From NCBI GenBank assembly GCA_900548145.1, contig URJB01000012.1, positions 1 through 50,777 on the forward strand: a stretch of 50,777 nt of DNA, read 5' to 3'. This document shows, in pieces, positions 8,280 to 16,821 of the stretch. Every line of letters starts with the position of its first letter. The first letter of the stretch is position 1. Source of the stretch: an uncultured Eubacteriales bacterium (GTDB lineage Bacteria; Bacillota; Clostridia; Christensenellales; Aristaeellaceae). Both the position numbers and the translations under genes were made by a program. A model generated the notes under the pieces. That model was not told the DNA's origin, searched no databases, and saw nothing but the letters and a program-made list of their open reading frames with translations.

Positions 8280-9182
8280 TTATTGAGCAGAGATGGTCTC
8301 GCGGATCTTGGCGAAAATATTCAGGTAGTCGTCCCGGTAGTCCCGGGGATAGACCATCTCTACGCCATAGAGCTTGTTGTTCGTGCTGGCGTAAAGGATT
8401 CGGCCCGCCAGCTCCACCCCGTTGGCCAGAGTGCCCGTGTAGTTGGCATAAACACCCTTGGAACCCAGCAGCGTGCGCGTAGCCGTCAGGCTGGGATTCC
8501 ACACGGTGAAGTTCACCGAGCCGATCTCCTTCAGGCGCTGGGTGACCTGCTTTTTCAGATCCTTCTCGCTGTAGTTGGCGGTAACAGGCTCGGCGGAAAT
8601 GGTGATGATGCACTGCTGTCCGTCGTGCATCTGAGTCTCCGGCTCGGTCAGGACGAACACGTCCGTCTGAGACTCGTCCACCAGCCAGCCGCTGGGGCAG
8701 TCAAAGGTCAGCCCTAGAGAACCGGCGGTGTAGGTGGCATAATCAAAGGTCAGCTCCGGATGAGGCGTGGGGGTCGGCAGATCCACCGGGTCGATGGGGA
8801 TCGGCGTCGCGCCCGCGTAGGGGTAAACGGTCTCCACACCGCCGGAAGCACCGCTGGCGCTCAGCAGCGAGCCCGTGTCCGCGCCGGTGTCATAGGGGTC
8901 GATGTAGTTTTCCTCGCCCAGAGCCTCGTCGGACGAAATGTCTTCTTCGTTCAGATAGGGATTGTCGAAGATGCTCACGCCGCCGCTGTTATTGCCGCCG
9001 TCAGACGGAGCCGCCGTCTCCTGCGGAGCTTCGGTAGGCGCTTCCGTGGCGGTGACGGGGCCCAGATATTGCGTGGCTTCCGCGTAGATCTGCGAACCGT
9101 CGTTGGACGATTCGCTGCTGCAGGCCGTCAGGGCGACCAGCGCCAGCGCCAGACAAAGCGCGATTTTCCATAAACGTTTCAT
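8280..9182 (-). CDS. Putative secreted lipoprotein, unknown function
   Basis: A 300-residue protein with a type II signal peptide: basic MKRLWK, a hydrophobic stretch and lipobox LTAC with C21 as the lipidated residue. A low-complexity linker rich in Ser, Thr, Glu, Pro and Gly (about 22-135, including the repeated TEAPTEAP) leads to a C-terminal domain of about 165 residues (DYATYTAGSLGLTFDCPSGWLVDES onward) that resembles PsbP/PrsW-type extracellular single domains in pattern only. I do not recognise the family. ATG follows AAGGAGG. It has its own promoter overlapping the end of the yhaM-like gene, and its stop codon touches the family A repeat. Confidence 0.85.
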   Translation of the reverse strand: MKRLWKIALCLALALVALTACSSESSNDGSQIYAEATQYLGPVTATEAPTEAPQETAAPSDGGNNSGGVSIFDNPYLNEEDISSDEALGEENYIDPYDTGADTGSLLSASGASGGVETVYPYAGATPIPIDPVDLPTPTPHPELTFDYATYTAGSLGLTFDCPSGWLVDESQTDVFVLTEPETQMHDGQQCIITISAEPVTANYSEKDLKKQVTQRLKEIGSVNFTVWNPSLTATRTLLGSKGVYANYTGTLANGVELAGRILYASTNNKLYGVEMVYPRDYRDDYLNIFAKIRETISAQ

Positions 9183-9235
9183 GCTGCAAGCCTCCTTGAT
9201 GCAAAGGTGAAGCGAAAAGTCAAGCTCGTCACGTT

Positions 9236-9264
9236 ATTGTAACACTTTTGTGATGAAACGTCAA
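9236..9264 (-). promoter_or_regulatory. Promoter of the lipoprotein gene
   Basis: Minus-strand TTGACG (9259-9264), 17 nt and TACAAT (9236-9241). The -35 box overlaps the stop codon of the upstream gene. Confidence 0.65.
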
Positions 9265-10247
9265 CCTTCGGTCTCCGGCTCCGCATTCGTGCCGTCCTGT
9301 TCCAGCGCGTCATAGTCCGCCCGGTACAGGCGGCGATCCAGCGACCAGATCTTTTCGCTGAAAACGCCGGGCTTCAGCTTTTGAATGGCAGTCTGCATTT
9401 CGTTCATGCGCGCGTCCAGCAGGTCCACCCAGTGCAGGGCTTCCGCCTCGGGGAACATGGGCTTGCGGGGGCTGCCGAACTCGGCTTCGCCGTGGTGGCT
9501 GAGCATCATATGCTGCAGCAGCAGCACCGGTTCGCCGGAAATGCCCAGCTCGTTGGCCGCCTCCTGAATGCGGTTCACCCCCAGCACCAGATGGCCCAGC
9601 AGCAGACCCTCCCGGCTGTAGTCCCGCACCACGCCCATGTCGTTGGAGTCCATTTCCTCCGTCTTGCACAGGTCATGCAGGATCACGCCCGCCAGCAGCA
9701 GGTCGGCGTTCAGCCACGTGTACTGGGTCAGGATGGCCTTGGCCAGCCGCAGCATCCCCGTGGTGTGGTGCAGAAGCCCGCCCCGCTCCGCATGATGGAT
9801 CCGCTGGGCGGCGGGATAATACAGCAGCTTTTCCCGGAAACGATCCAGCATTTCCCGGGTGATGAGCCGCAAAGGTTCGCTGGTAAAAGCGTCCGCCGTG
9901 TCATAAAGCTCCTGCAGCATGGCCTCCGGGGCTTCCGGGGCGCAGGGAGCCAGCAGGGACAGATCGACGGGATCGCCCTCCGCCATGGTGCGGATACGCT
10001 CCACCCGCAGCTGCAGGCGACCGTTGTATTCCAGCGTCGTGCCCCGTACCTTGATGACGGAGCCGGGCGCGGGACAGGGGGTGTTGCCATCCCAGACCTT
10101 GGCGTTGACCTCGCCGGTGCGGTCGGTCAGGTTCATATCCAGATATTTTGCGCCGTTGCCGCCGGTGCGCTGATCCGCCGAACGAACCAGCAGAAAGCCT
10201 TCGAACTTTTGATCCTTGCCAATCTCGGCAATGGGTAGCTGTGCCAT
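9261..10247 (-). CDS. yhaM: YhaM-like 3'-5' exoribonuclease (OB-fold plus HD domain)
   Basis: A 328-residue protein with an N-terminal OB-fold nucleic-acid-binding domain (about 10-85, FEGFLLVRSADQRTG to VWDG) and a C-terminal HD metal-dependent phosphohydrolase domain. The HD pair is in GVILHDLCKTEE, and further metal ligands are likely in MLSHHGEAEFG and WVDLLDARMNEM. This is the architecture of YhaM, which trims RNA ends in Firmicutes. A GGGGGAG site precedes the ATG. It lies 25 nt after dnaB on the same strand, so it is probably part of the DUF2232-rplI-dnaB transcript. The symbol is by architecture, not by alignment. Confidence 0.85.
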   Translation of the reverse strand: MAQLPIAEIGKDQKFEGFLLVRSADQRTGGNGAKYLDMNLTDRTGEVNAKVWDGNTPCPAPGSVIKVRGTTLEYNGRLQLRVERIRTMAEGDPVDLSLLAPCAPEAPEAMLQELYDTADAFTSEPLRLITREMLDRFREKLLYYPAAQRIHHAERGGLLHHTTGMLRLAKAILTQYTWLNADLLLAGVILHDLCKTEEMDSNDMGVVRDYSREGLLLGHLVLGVNRIQEAANELGISGEPVLLLQHMMLSHHGEAEFGSPRKPMFPEAEALHWVDLLDARMNEMQTAIQKLKPGVFSEKIWSLDRRLYRADYDALEQDGTNAEPETEG

Positions 10248-10272
10248 GTTCTCCCCCTGATTTCTGACAGAT

Positions 10273-11652
10273 TTAGTCCGCGTATACGGCTACGCGAGTG
10301 CCGGGCAGATTGGTGTAGCGGGCAAATTCCGCCTGCCACTCCACGTTGACGGTGCCGATAGGGCCGTTTCTCTGTTTGGCGACGATGACTTCGCCCTGGT
10401 TGTCGTCGGGCTTGGGGCCGTCCTCCGGCCCGCCCGCGGCGGCGTAGTAGCCTTCCCGGTGCAGGAACATGACCACGTCCGCGTCCTGCTCGATGCTGCC
10501 CGAATCACGCAGGTCGCTGAGCATGGGGCGCTTGTTTTCGCGGGCCGCGTTGGCGCGGCTCAACTGGGCGCAGGCCAGCACGGGAATCTTCAGCTCCAGC
10601 GCAATGGACTTGAGCTGGCGGCTGATCTCGCTGACTTCCAGCTGACGGTTCTCCACCCGCTTGTCGGTGCCCATCAGGCCCAGATAGTCCAGTACTACCA
10701 GATCGAGCCCCTGCTCCATCATCAGACGGCGGCAGCGGGAACGAAGCTGGGAGGGAGTCAGGCCGGAGGTATCGTCAATGTAGATGCGGCAGTTGCTCAG
10801 GGCGTTGATGCTGTCGCCCAGCTTGACCCATTCCTCGTCGGACAGCATCCCGCTGCGGACGCGCTGCATGTTGATGTTGGCCGCGGAGCACAGAAGGCGC
10901 AGGCCGATCTGCTCCGCAGGCATTTCCAGGCTGAAAAAAGCCACGCATTTGTGTGCTTTCTGGGCGGCGAACAGCGTCACGCCCAGCGCCATGGAGGTTT
11001 TACCCATGGCAGGGCGCGCGCCCACCAGCACCAGCTCGCCGCCGTGAAGGCCGGTGAGCATCCGATCCAGATCGTACAACCCGGTAGGCACGCCCGCCAG
11101 CTTGCCTTTCAGCAGGCTCAATTCCTCAATGCGGTCGAAGGTGGAAAGCAGCACCTTCTGAATGGGTTCCAGCGTTTCAGCGCCGCCCCGGCGCATGACG
11201 ATGTCGAAGATCAGCCGTTCCGCGTCCCGAAGCACGTCGGGCACAGGGTCGGTCTGGGCATAGCACTGGCGGCTGATGGTCTGGGACGCGGCGATCAGCT
11301 TGCGCAGCGTGGCCTTTTCCTGCACGATTTCGATGTAAGTGCGGGTGTTGGCCGTGGTGGGCACGAAGCGCACCGCTTCCAGCAGATAGGCGGGCCCGCC
11401 CACGCTGTCCAGTGTGCCCCGGCGGGAAAGCTCGTTCCCCACCGTCATCAGATCGATGGGATTGCCCGCGATATGCAGCGTCTGCATGGCGGAGAAAATT
11501 TCCCGGTGCTCGGCGGTGTAAAAATCCTCCGGCGACAGGGTCTCAAAGGCAAGCGTGGCCGCACCGCTGTCCTGCAGCACCGCGCCCAGCACGGAACGCT
11601 CCGCGTCTGCGCTGCTGGGCGGCAGCGCCGGAATATAATCCTGACTTTCCAT
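10273..11652 (-). CDS. dnaB: Replicative DNA helicase
   Basis: The hexameric helicase that unwinds DNA at the replication fork (called DnaC in Bacillus). 459 residues, normal length. The N-terminal domain (about 10-110) has the typical SSADAERSVLGAVL start; the RecA-like C-terminal half has Walker A GARPAMGKT (211-219), the CVAFFSLEM segment, Walker B LDLVVLDYLGLM and the LRDSGSIEQDADVVMFLHR segment near the end. No intein is present. It lies 81 nt after rplI, the common Firmicutes order. Confidence 0.97.
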   Translation of the reverse strand: MESQDYIPALPPSSADAERSVLGAVLQDSGAATLAFETLSPEDFYTAEHREIFSAMQTLHIAGNPIDLMTVGNELSRRGTLDSVGGPAYLLEAVRFVPTTANTRTYIEIVQEKATLRKLIAASQTISRQCYAQTDPVPDVLRDAERLIFDIVMRRGGAETLEPIQKVLLSTFDRIEELSLLKGKLAGVPTGLYDLDRMLTGLHGGELVLVGARPAMGKTSMALGVTLFAAQKAHKCVAFFSLEMPAEQIGLRLLCSAANINMQRVRSGMLSDEEWVKLGDSINALSNCRIYIDDTSGLTPSQLRSRCRRLMMEQGLDLVVLDYLGLMGTDKRVENRQLEVSEISRQLKSIALELKIPVLACAQLSRANAARENKRPMLSDLRDSGSIEQDADVVMFLHREGYYAAAGGPEDGPKPDDNQGEVIVAKQRNGPIGTVNVEWQAEFARYTNLPGTRVAVYAD

Positions 11653-11733
11653 CGGGGCGTTCGCTCCTTTCCTGCTGGTGCACGATTTTTTTGCCGGTAT
11701 GAGGCGTCCGCGAGCGGTGCGCCGCGTGTTCCT

Positions 11734-12183
11734 TTACTTCGCCATCGGCTCCACGTGGAGCTTCATAGCGGCCTTGATGCCGTTGTACACGGTGACGGTC
11801 ACGTCGTAGTCGCCGGTCTGGCGCACCGCGTCGCATTCCAGCTTGCGCTTGTCGATCTCCTTGCCGTGCTGGGCCTTGAGGGCGTCCACGATCTCCTGAT
11901 TGGTGATGCTGCCGTACAGACGGCCCTTATCGCCGCACTTCACCTGCAGATTGATGGTCTTGCCCTTGAGGAAATCGGCGGTCTTCTGGGCTTCGGCCCG
12001 GCGCTCGGCCTCCAGACGGGCCTCGTTGGCGCGCTTGCGCTCGATCTCCTTCACCGCGCCGGGGGTGGCCTCCGCCGCCCACTTGCGGGGGAAGAGATAG
12101 TTGCGGGCAAAGCCGTCGGACACGGTGAGAATATCGTCCTTTTTGCCGGTTCCCTTTACGTCGCACAACAGAATAACCTTCAT
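11734..12183 (-). CDS. rplI: Large ribosomal subunit protein bL9
   Basis: 149 residues, the usual bL9 length. The N-terminal 23S-binding domain has the signature MKVILLCDVKGTGKKDDI and GFARNYLFPRKWA; a long charged helix (about 45-75) links it to the C-terminal domain (GKTINLQVKCGDKGRLYGSIT). It starts 4 nt after the stop of the DUF2232 gene, with AAGGAGG inside the end of that gene, so translation is probably coupled. Confidence 0.97.
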   Translation of the reverse strand: MKVILLCDVKGTGKKDDILTVSDGFARNYLFPRKWAAEATPGAVKEIERKRANEARLEAERRAEAQKTADFLKGKTINLQVKCGDKGRLYGSITNQEIVDALKAQHGKEIDKRKLECDAVRQTGDYDVTVTVYNGIKAAMKLHVEPMAK

Positions 12184-12186
12184 GAT

Positions 12187-13224
12187 CTATTCATCCTCCT
12201 TTTGCTTTTGAAAGGATCCCCGGCTCCGATAATGGAGCATGGGATCCGTAATGCCTAACAGAAACAGGATCGCCGGGGCCAGCCCCCATACCGCGCCGGT
12301 CAGCAGACCCGCCCACAGCCGCCGATCCTCGTCCTGCCGCATGATGAGGCCGCAGAGCGTCATTGCGCCGCTGAGACGGAAGCCGATGGAGCAAAAGCTG
12401 ACCAGTACCCGGGCCAGCTGCAGCGCCACGTCATTGATGGTGCTGATGGAGATCAGCAACCCCGCAGCGCCAGCGCCCAGCAGCGTCAGACAGAGGTTCC
12501 GGCCAATGGACAGCCCGGAAAAGCCGGGAGAAACCGTCACCGTGGGGATGGTCTTCTTTTCCTCATCCACCAGAAGAAAGGTGCAGCGGGTCTTCCAAAC
12601 CCGCAGACCCGTCGCCAGTCCGCCCAGCAGAATGACCTGCGTACACAGGGAGGGCAGCAGTACGGTCAGGCTCTGGCGGAGACGAAGCTCCAGCGAGAGG
12701 TACAGCTGGCGGCTCATGGGCCGCTGATCCAGCAGGGAACTGAGCAGTGACGGCGCGCTGCTTTCCTCCGGCAGGGAAAGATACCCCGCCGCCGTCAGCC
12801 GGTACAGCAGCGCGTTGCCGCTGTTGGATTGTTTGAGCAGTTCCACCAGCCGGGCGCTGATCCATTCCGCCGGGGAGCCAAGGCCGGCCATCACCGGCCA
12901 CGCCAGCACCATGACGGCGCTCAACGCATAGGCCCCCACAAACCAGAACAGAAACTGCCGAAATTCCAGCTTCATGTGGGGAAAACGGTACGCCAGCACC
13001 AGCGGAGGCGCGATAGCCAGCAGCAGCCACACCGGGAAGAAGACCTGCCGCGTCCACAGCGACGCGCCCAGCAGGATCGCCGCCAACCCCACCGGGTAGG
13101 CCCACGCCTCTTTTTTGGAGCCTGCCAGTGGGCACAGAAACAGGGGCATTATGAACACCGCCGCCACGCTGAACGGCGGAAGGAGCAGACAAAGCAGAGA
13201 AGTCAGCCATGCGCCGAGGATCAT
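12187..13224 (-). CDS. DUF2232 (YybS-like) integral membrane protein
   Basis: 345 residues with about eight hydrophobic segments. Position directly before rplI-dnaB and the overall pattern match YybS/DUF2232 proteins, whose function is not established. In Bacillus the c-di-AMP phosphodiesterase gene gdpP lies between yybS and rplI; here that gene is absent. The ATG at 13224 follows AAAGGA. First gene of the operon whose promoter is at 13317-13345. Confidence 0.75.
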   Translation of the reverse strand: MILGAWLTSLLCLLLPPFSVAAVFIMPLFLCPLAGSKKEAWAYPVGLAAILLGASLWTRQVFFPVWLLLAIAPPLVLAYRFPHMKLEFRQFLFWFVGAYALSAVMVLAWPVMAGLGSPAEWISARLVELLKQSNSGNALLYRLTAAGYLSLPEESSAPSLLSSLLDQRPMSRQLYLSLELRLRQSLTVLLPSLCTQVILLGGLATGLRVWKTRCTFLLVDEEKKTIPTVTVSPGFSGLSIGRNLCLTLLGAGAAGLLISISTINDVALQLARVLVSFCSIGFRLSGAMTLCGLIMRQDEDRRLWAGLLTGAVWGLAPAILFLLGITDPMLHYRSRGSFQKQKEDE

Positions 13225-13316
13225 GCCCTGAATCTTTCCTTTGGACGGATGAAGTACGATGGCTTTCGTCCTGCTTCTCTCCTTTCCGAAATAGCGTTGC
13301 GCGGAGCGTACCTTTC

Positions 13317-13345
13317 ATTATAACGGATGGGGCGGGCCTCGTCAA
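13317..13345 (-). promoter_or_regulatory. Promoter of the DUF2232-rplI-dnaB-yhaM operon
   Basis: Minus-strand TTGACG (13340-13345), 17 nt and TATAAT (13317-13322). It is back to back with the fhs promoter: the two -35 boxes are only 6 nt apart. The leader to the DUF2232 ATG is about 90 nt. Confidence 0.7.
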
Positions 13346-13351
13346 TGGCGC

Positions 13352-13380
13352 TTGCATCAATCCCCTGTTTGGGTTATACT
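13352..13380 (+). promoter_or_regulatory. Promoter of the fhs operon
   Basis: TTGCAT (13352-13357), 17 nt and TATACT (13375-13380). The leader is about 40 nt, so there is no room for a ZTP (pfl) riboswitch, which often precedes folate genes in Firmicutes. Confidence 0.6.
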
Positions 13381-13426
13381 GAATCCTGTATCTTTATACG
13401 CCTTATGGGCGAAAGGAGGGGACACA

Positions 13427-15097
13427 GTGGCGACAGATTTGGAAATCGCCCGCACCGCAGAAATGAAACCTATTGAGGAGATCGCACAGGCAGCAGGCAT
13501 CGCAACCGAGGCCCTCTCCCCCTATGGAAGGTATATCGCCAAGGTGGACCCGGCGTCGCTGCCCCAGCGGGACGCCCGCGCCCGGCTGGTGCTGGTGACG
13601 GCCATCAACCCCACCCCCGCCGGGGAAGGAAAGACCACGGTGTCCGTGGCGCTGGCGGACGGAATGCGCAAGCTGGGCAAAAACGCCATGCTGGCCCTGC
13701 GGGAACCCTCGCTGGGGCCGGTGTTCGGCCTGAAAGGCGGCGCTACCGGCGGCGGCTATGCGCAGGTCGTGCCCATGGAGAATATCAACCTGCACTTTAC
13801 CGGCGACCTGCACGCCATCACCGCAGCCAATAACCTGCTGTGCGCCATGGTGGATAATCACGTGCAGCAGGGCAATGCCCTGGGCATCGACCCGCGGAAA
13901 ATTTGTTTCCGGCACTGTCTGGACGTGAACGACCGCCAGCTGCGGCAGATCGTGCAGGGACTGGGCGGGCCGATCAACGGCACCCCCCGGGAGGACGGCT
14001 TCGACATCACCGCGGCCAGCGAGATCATGGCGGTCTTCTGTCTGGCGGCTGATTTGAAGGACCTGAAGCGCCGGCTGGGCCGCATCGTAGTGGCCCATAC
14101 CTTCGGCGGCGAGCCTGTGACCGCCGCGCAGGTGGGCGCGGCAGGGGCCATGACGGCGCTCCTGCGGGACGCTCTCTGCCCCAATCTGGTGCAGACCATG
14201 GAGCACACGCCCTGCCTGATGCACGGCGGCCCCTTCGCCAATATCGCCCACGGCTGCAACAGCGTCGTCGCCACGAAAACCGCTATGGCGCTGAGCGACT
14301 ACACCGTCACCGAAGCAGGTTTCGGAGCCGATCTGGGGGCGGAAAAATTTCTGGATATCAAGTGCCGCATGAACGGCCTGTGGCCCAACGTGATCGTGCT
14401 GGTGGCCACGCTGCGGGCGCTGAAGCACCACGGCGGCGTGGAAAAAGGACACTACAGCGAACCGAACGCCGAAGCCCTGCGGCAGGGGCTTGCCAATCTG
14501 GAAAGCCATATTTCCAACATCCGCCACGTATGGCAAACGCCGGTGGTGGTGGCGCTGAACCGCTTCTCCGGTGATTCGGAGGAGGAGCTTCAGCTGGTTC
14601 GGGAACGGCTGGTCGAACAGAACGTGCCCTGTGCCCCCTGCGACGGCTGGGCGCACGGCGGCAGCGGAACCATGGAACTGGTGGAGCTGGTCTGCCGCAC
14701 GGCGGACGAAAATCCCTGCCCCAAGCCTTCCTTCACCTACTCGGACGAGCTTCCCCTGCGGGAGAAGATCGAAGCCGTGGCCCGGCGCATCTATCACGCC
14801 GGTTCGGTGAATTTCTCCGCCGAGGCGCTGAAAGGCCTTGCAGCGCTGGAAAAAGAGGGGTACGGCTCTTGCCCGGTATGCATTGCCAAGACCCAGTATT
14901 CCATGAGCGACGACCCCGCCAAACTGGGAGCGCCGGAGGGCTACGAGCTCACCATTCGCTCCGTCCGGCTCAGCGCCGGGGCGGGCTTCGTAGTCGCTTT
15001 CGCGGGCAGCATCATTGCCATGCCCGGCCTGCCCAAGGCTCCCGCAGCCTTGAAGATCGACGTAGACGACAACGGCCAGATCGTTGGCCTATTTTAA
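13427..15097 (+). CDS. fhs: Formate--tetrahydrofolate ligase
   Basis: A cytoplasmic ATP-dependent enzyme that makes 10-formyl-THF from formate and THF, feeding purine synthesis and, in acetogens, the Wood-Ljungdahl methyl branch. 556 residues from GTG 13427, normal for the family. The P-loop PTPAGEGKT is at 62-70, followed by LREPSLGPVFGLKGGATGGGYAQVVPME and FTGDLHAITAANNLL, which are strong family signatures. GTG was chosen because AAAGGAGGGG lies 6-8 nt upstream; the frame opens earlier without a site. It leads a run with the AsnC-type regulator, an aminotransferase and a CapA-like gene. No folD, cooS or acs gene is in the window, so acetogenesis cannot be concluded. Confidence 0.97.
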   Translation: MATDLEIARTAEMKPIEEIAQAAGIATEALSPYGRYIAKVDPASLPQRDARARLVLVTAINPTPAGEGKTTVSVALADGMRKLGKNAMLALREPSLGPVFGLKGGATGGGYAQVVPMENINLHFTGDLHAITAANNLLCAMVDNHVQQGNALGIDPRKICFRHCLDVNDRQLRQIVQGLGGPINGTPREDGFDITAASEIMAVFCLAADLKDLKRRLGRIVVAHTFGGEPVTAAQVGAAGAMTALLRDALCPNLVQTMEHTPCLMHGGPFANIAHGCNSVVATKTAMALSDYTVTEAGFGADLGAEKFLDIKCRMNGLWPNVIVLVATLRALKHHGGVEKGHYSEPNAEALRQGLANLESHISNIRHVWQTPVVVALNRFSGDSEEELQLVRERLVEQNVPCAPCDGWAHGGSGTMELVELVCRTADENPCPKPSFTYSDELPLREKIEAVARRIYHAGSVNFSAEALKGLAALEKEGYGSCPVCIAKTQYSMSDDPAKLGAPEGYELTIRSVRLSAGAGFVVAFAGSIIAMPGLPKAPAALKIDVDDNGQIVGLF

Positions 15098-15113
15098 GCA
15101 AGGAGGAACCCAA

Positions 15114-15605
15114 ATGCAAAGTCTGCAAATGGAGCTTTTGCAAATCCTGAAGGAAGACTGCCGTGTGCCGCTGGAACAGCTGGCCACCATGACCGGTGCG
15201 CCGCTGGAAGAAGTAGCTCAGACCATCGATCAGATGGAAAAAAGCGGCGTGATCCTGCGCTATGCGCCCATTATCAACTGGGACCGCACCGACCGTGAAC
15301 GGGTGGAAGCCATGATCGAGGTGCGGGTCACGCCCCAGCGGGATCAGGGCTTCGACGCGATAGCGGAGCGCATCTACCGCTTTGACGAGGTCAAGTCCGT
15401 GTACCTGATGAGCGGCGCTTACGACCTGCTGCTGCTGGTGGAGGCCCACACCCTCAAGGAGCTGGCCTTCTTCGTCTCCACCAAGCTGAGCACGCTGGAG
15501 ACCGTCACCGGCACGGCCACCCACTTTGTCCTCAAGCGCTACAAGAGCGACGGCGTGATCTTCGAGGGCAGCAATCAGGATAAGAGGCTGGTGGTGACGG
15601 CGTGA
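15114..15605 (+). CDS. Lrp/AsnC-family transcriptional regulator
   Basis: 163 residues. An N-terminal winged helix-turn-helix (MELLQILKEDCRVPLEQLATMTGAPLEEV...) is followed by an AsnC ligand-binding (RAM) domain from about residue 60 (VEAMIEVRVTPQRDQGF, then VKSVYLMSGAYDLLLLVEA). Such proteins usually sense amino acids as oligomers. AGGAGG precedes the ATG, 16 nt after fhs. Its stop overlaps the GTG of the aminotransferase by 4 nt. This pairing is common in Firmicutes and suggests that it regulates the aminotransferase. Confidence 0.92.
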   Translation: MQSLQMELLQILKEDCRVPLEQLATMTGAPLEEVAQTIDQMEKSGVILRYAPIINWDRTDRERVEAMIEVRVTPQRDQGFDAIAERIYRFDEVKSVYLMSGAYDLLLLVEAHTLKELAFFVSTKLSTLETVTGTATHFVLKRYKSDGVIFEGSNQDKRLVVTA

Positions 15606-16786
15606 GCTTCGATCCGAACCGTTACCTGAACCAGAGCGTGGCGGCGGTGCCCAAATCCGGCATCCGCAAATTCTTCGATGTGGCGGCCACCATTCCCGGC
15701 GCGATCTCGCTGGGCGTGGGCGAGCCGGACTTCGTCACGCCCTACCACATCCGCAACGCGGCCATCAACAGCATTCTGGACGGTGAGACCCAGTACACCA
15801 GCAACTGGGGCCTTCTGGAACTGCGGCAGGAGATCGCCGCCTATGTGGACAACCGTTTCCATATTTCCTATGACCCCAAGAATGAAATTCTGGTCACGGT
15901 AGGGGCCAGCGAGGGCATTGATCTGGCGCTGCGTGCTCTGCTCAACCCCGGCGAAGAGGTGCTGGTGCCAGAACCCAGCTATGTCAGCTACGCCCCCTGC
16001 GTGATCTTCGCAGGCGGCAGCCCGGTGGCCGTGCCCACCAGCGAAGCCAACAACTTCGTGCTGACCCCCGAGGCGCTGGAAAAGGCGATCACCCCCAAGA
16101 CGAAGGCGCTGATCCTGCCCTACCCCAACAACCCCACCGGCGGCATTCTGGGCCGGCCGGAGCTGGAAAAGCTGCGGGAGGTCATCCTCCGGCATGACCT
16201 GATCGTCATTTCCGACGAAATTTACGCGGAGCTGACCTACAACGGTCAGGGACACGTCAGCATTGCGTCTCTGCCGGACATGAAGGAGCGAACGATCTAC
16301 CTCAACGGCTTCTCCAAGGCCTTCGCCATGACCGGCTGGCGCATGGGCTATCTCTGCGCCCCCGCCGGTTTCACGGACGTGATGTGCAAAATTCACCAGT
16401 ACGCCATCATGTGCGCGCCCCGTCAGGGACAGGTGGCCGCGCTGGAGGCCCTGCGCCGGGCCCGGGAGGACGGCTGCCGGGACGTGATCGAAATGCGCCA
16501 GAGCTATGACCGCCGCCGCCGCCTGATGGTGCAGGCCTTCCGGGATATGGGGCTGAGCTGCTTCGAGCCGCTGGGCGCTTTCTACGTGTTCCCCGGCATT
16601 CAGAAGACCGGCCTGACCAGCGAGGAGTTCTGCACCCGCCTTCTGAAAGAGGAAAAGGTGGTCTGCGTGCCCGGCACGGCCTTCGGCCAGAGCGGCGAAG
16701 GGCACATCCGCTGCTGCTACGCCACGGCGCTTTCTCAGCTCAACGAGGCGCTGGAGCGCATGAAGCGCTTCCTTGACCGGCTGTGA
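15602..16786 (+). CDS. Class I/II PLP-dependent aminotransferase
   Basis: 394 residues, fold type I. Substrate-arginine and cofactor segments are visible: LGVGEPDFVTP (37-47), the GASEGIDLAL phosphate-binding turn (101-110), PYPNNPTGG (173-181), SDEIYAEL (204-211) and the Schiff-base lysine K239 in GFSKAFAMTGWRMGY. Members of this subgroup act on aromatic or branched-chain amino acids or aspartate; the exact substrate is uncertain. GTG start within the GTGA overlap with the regulator gene, so translation is likely coupled. Confidence 0.92.
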   Translation: MSFDPNRYLNQSVAAVPKSGIRKFFDVAATIPGAISLGVGEPDFVTPYHIRNAAINSILDGETQYTSNWGLLELRQEIAAYVDNRFHISYDPKNEILVTVGASEGIDLALRALLNPGEEVLVPEPSYVSYAPCVIFAGGSPVAVPTSEANNFVLTPEALEKAITPKTKALILPYPNNPTGGILGRPELEKLREVILRHDLIVISDEIYAELTYNGQGHVSIASLPDMKERTIYLNGFSKAFAMTGWRMGYLCAPAGFTDVMCKIHQYAIMCAPRQGQVAALEALRRAREDGCRDVIEMRQSYDRRRRLMVQAFRDMGLSCFEPLGAFYVFPGIQKTGLTSEEFCTRLLKEEKVVCVPGTAFGQSGEGHIRCCYATALSQLNEALERMKRFLDRL

Positions 16787-16821
16787 CCGAAATTCCTCCG
16801 ACCCGAAAGGAGCGATGTCCG

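Noticed and set aside
5949..8717. A 922-codon open frame on the plus strand opposite lacZ
   Set aside because: It mirrors a certain GH2 gene, has low-complexity composition typical of GC-rich antisense frames and shows no family motif.
10459..12258. A 599-codon open frame opposite dnaB and rplI
   Set aside because: Spans two real genes and an intergenic gap; a shadow of GC-rich codon use.
13381..13426. ZTP (pfl) or THF riboswitch before fhs
   Set aside because: The leader is about 40 nt, too short, and lacks the conserved motifs.
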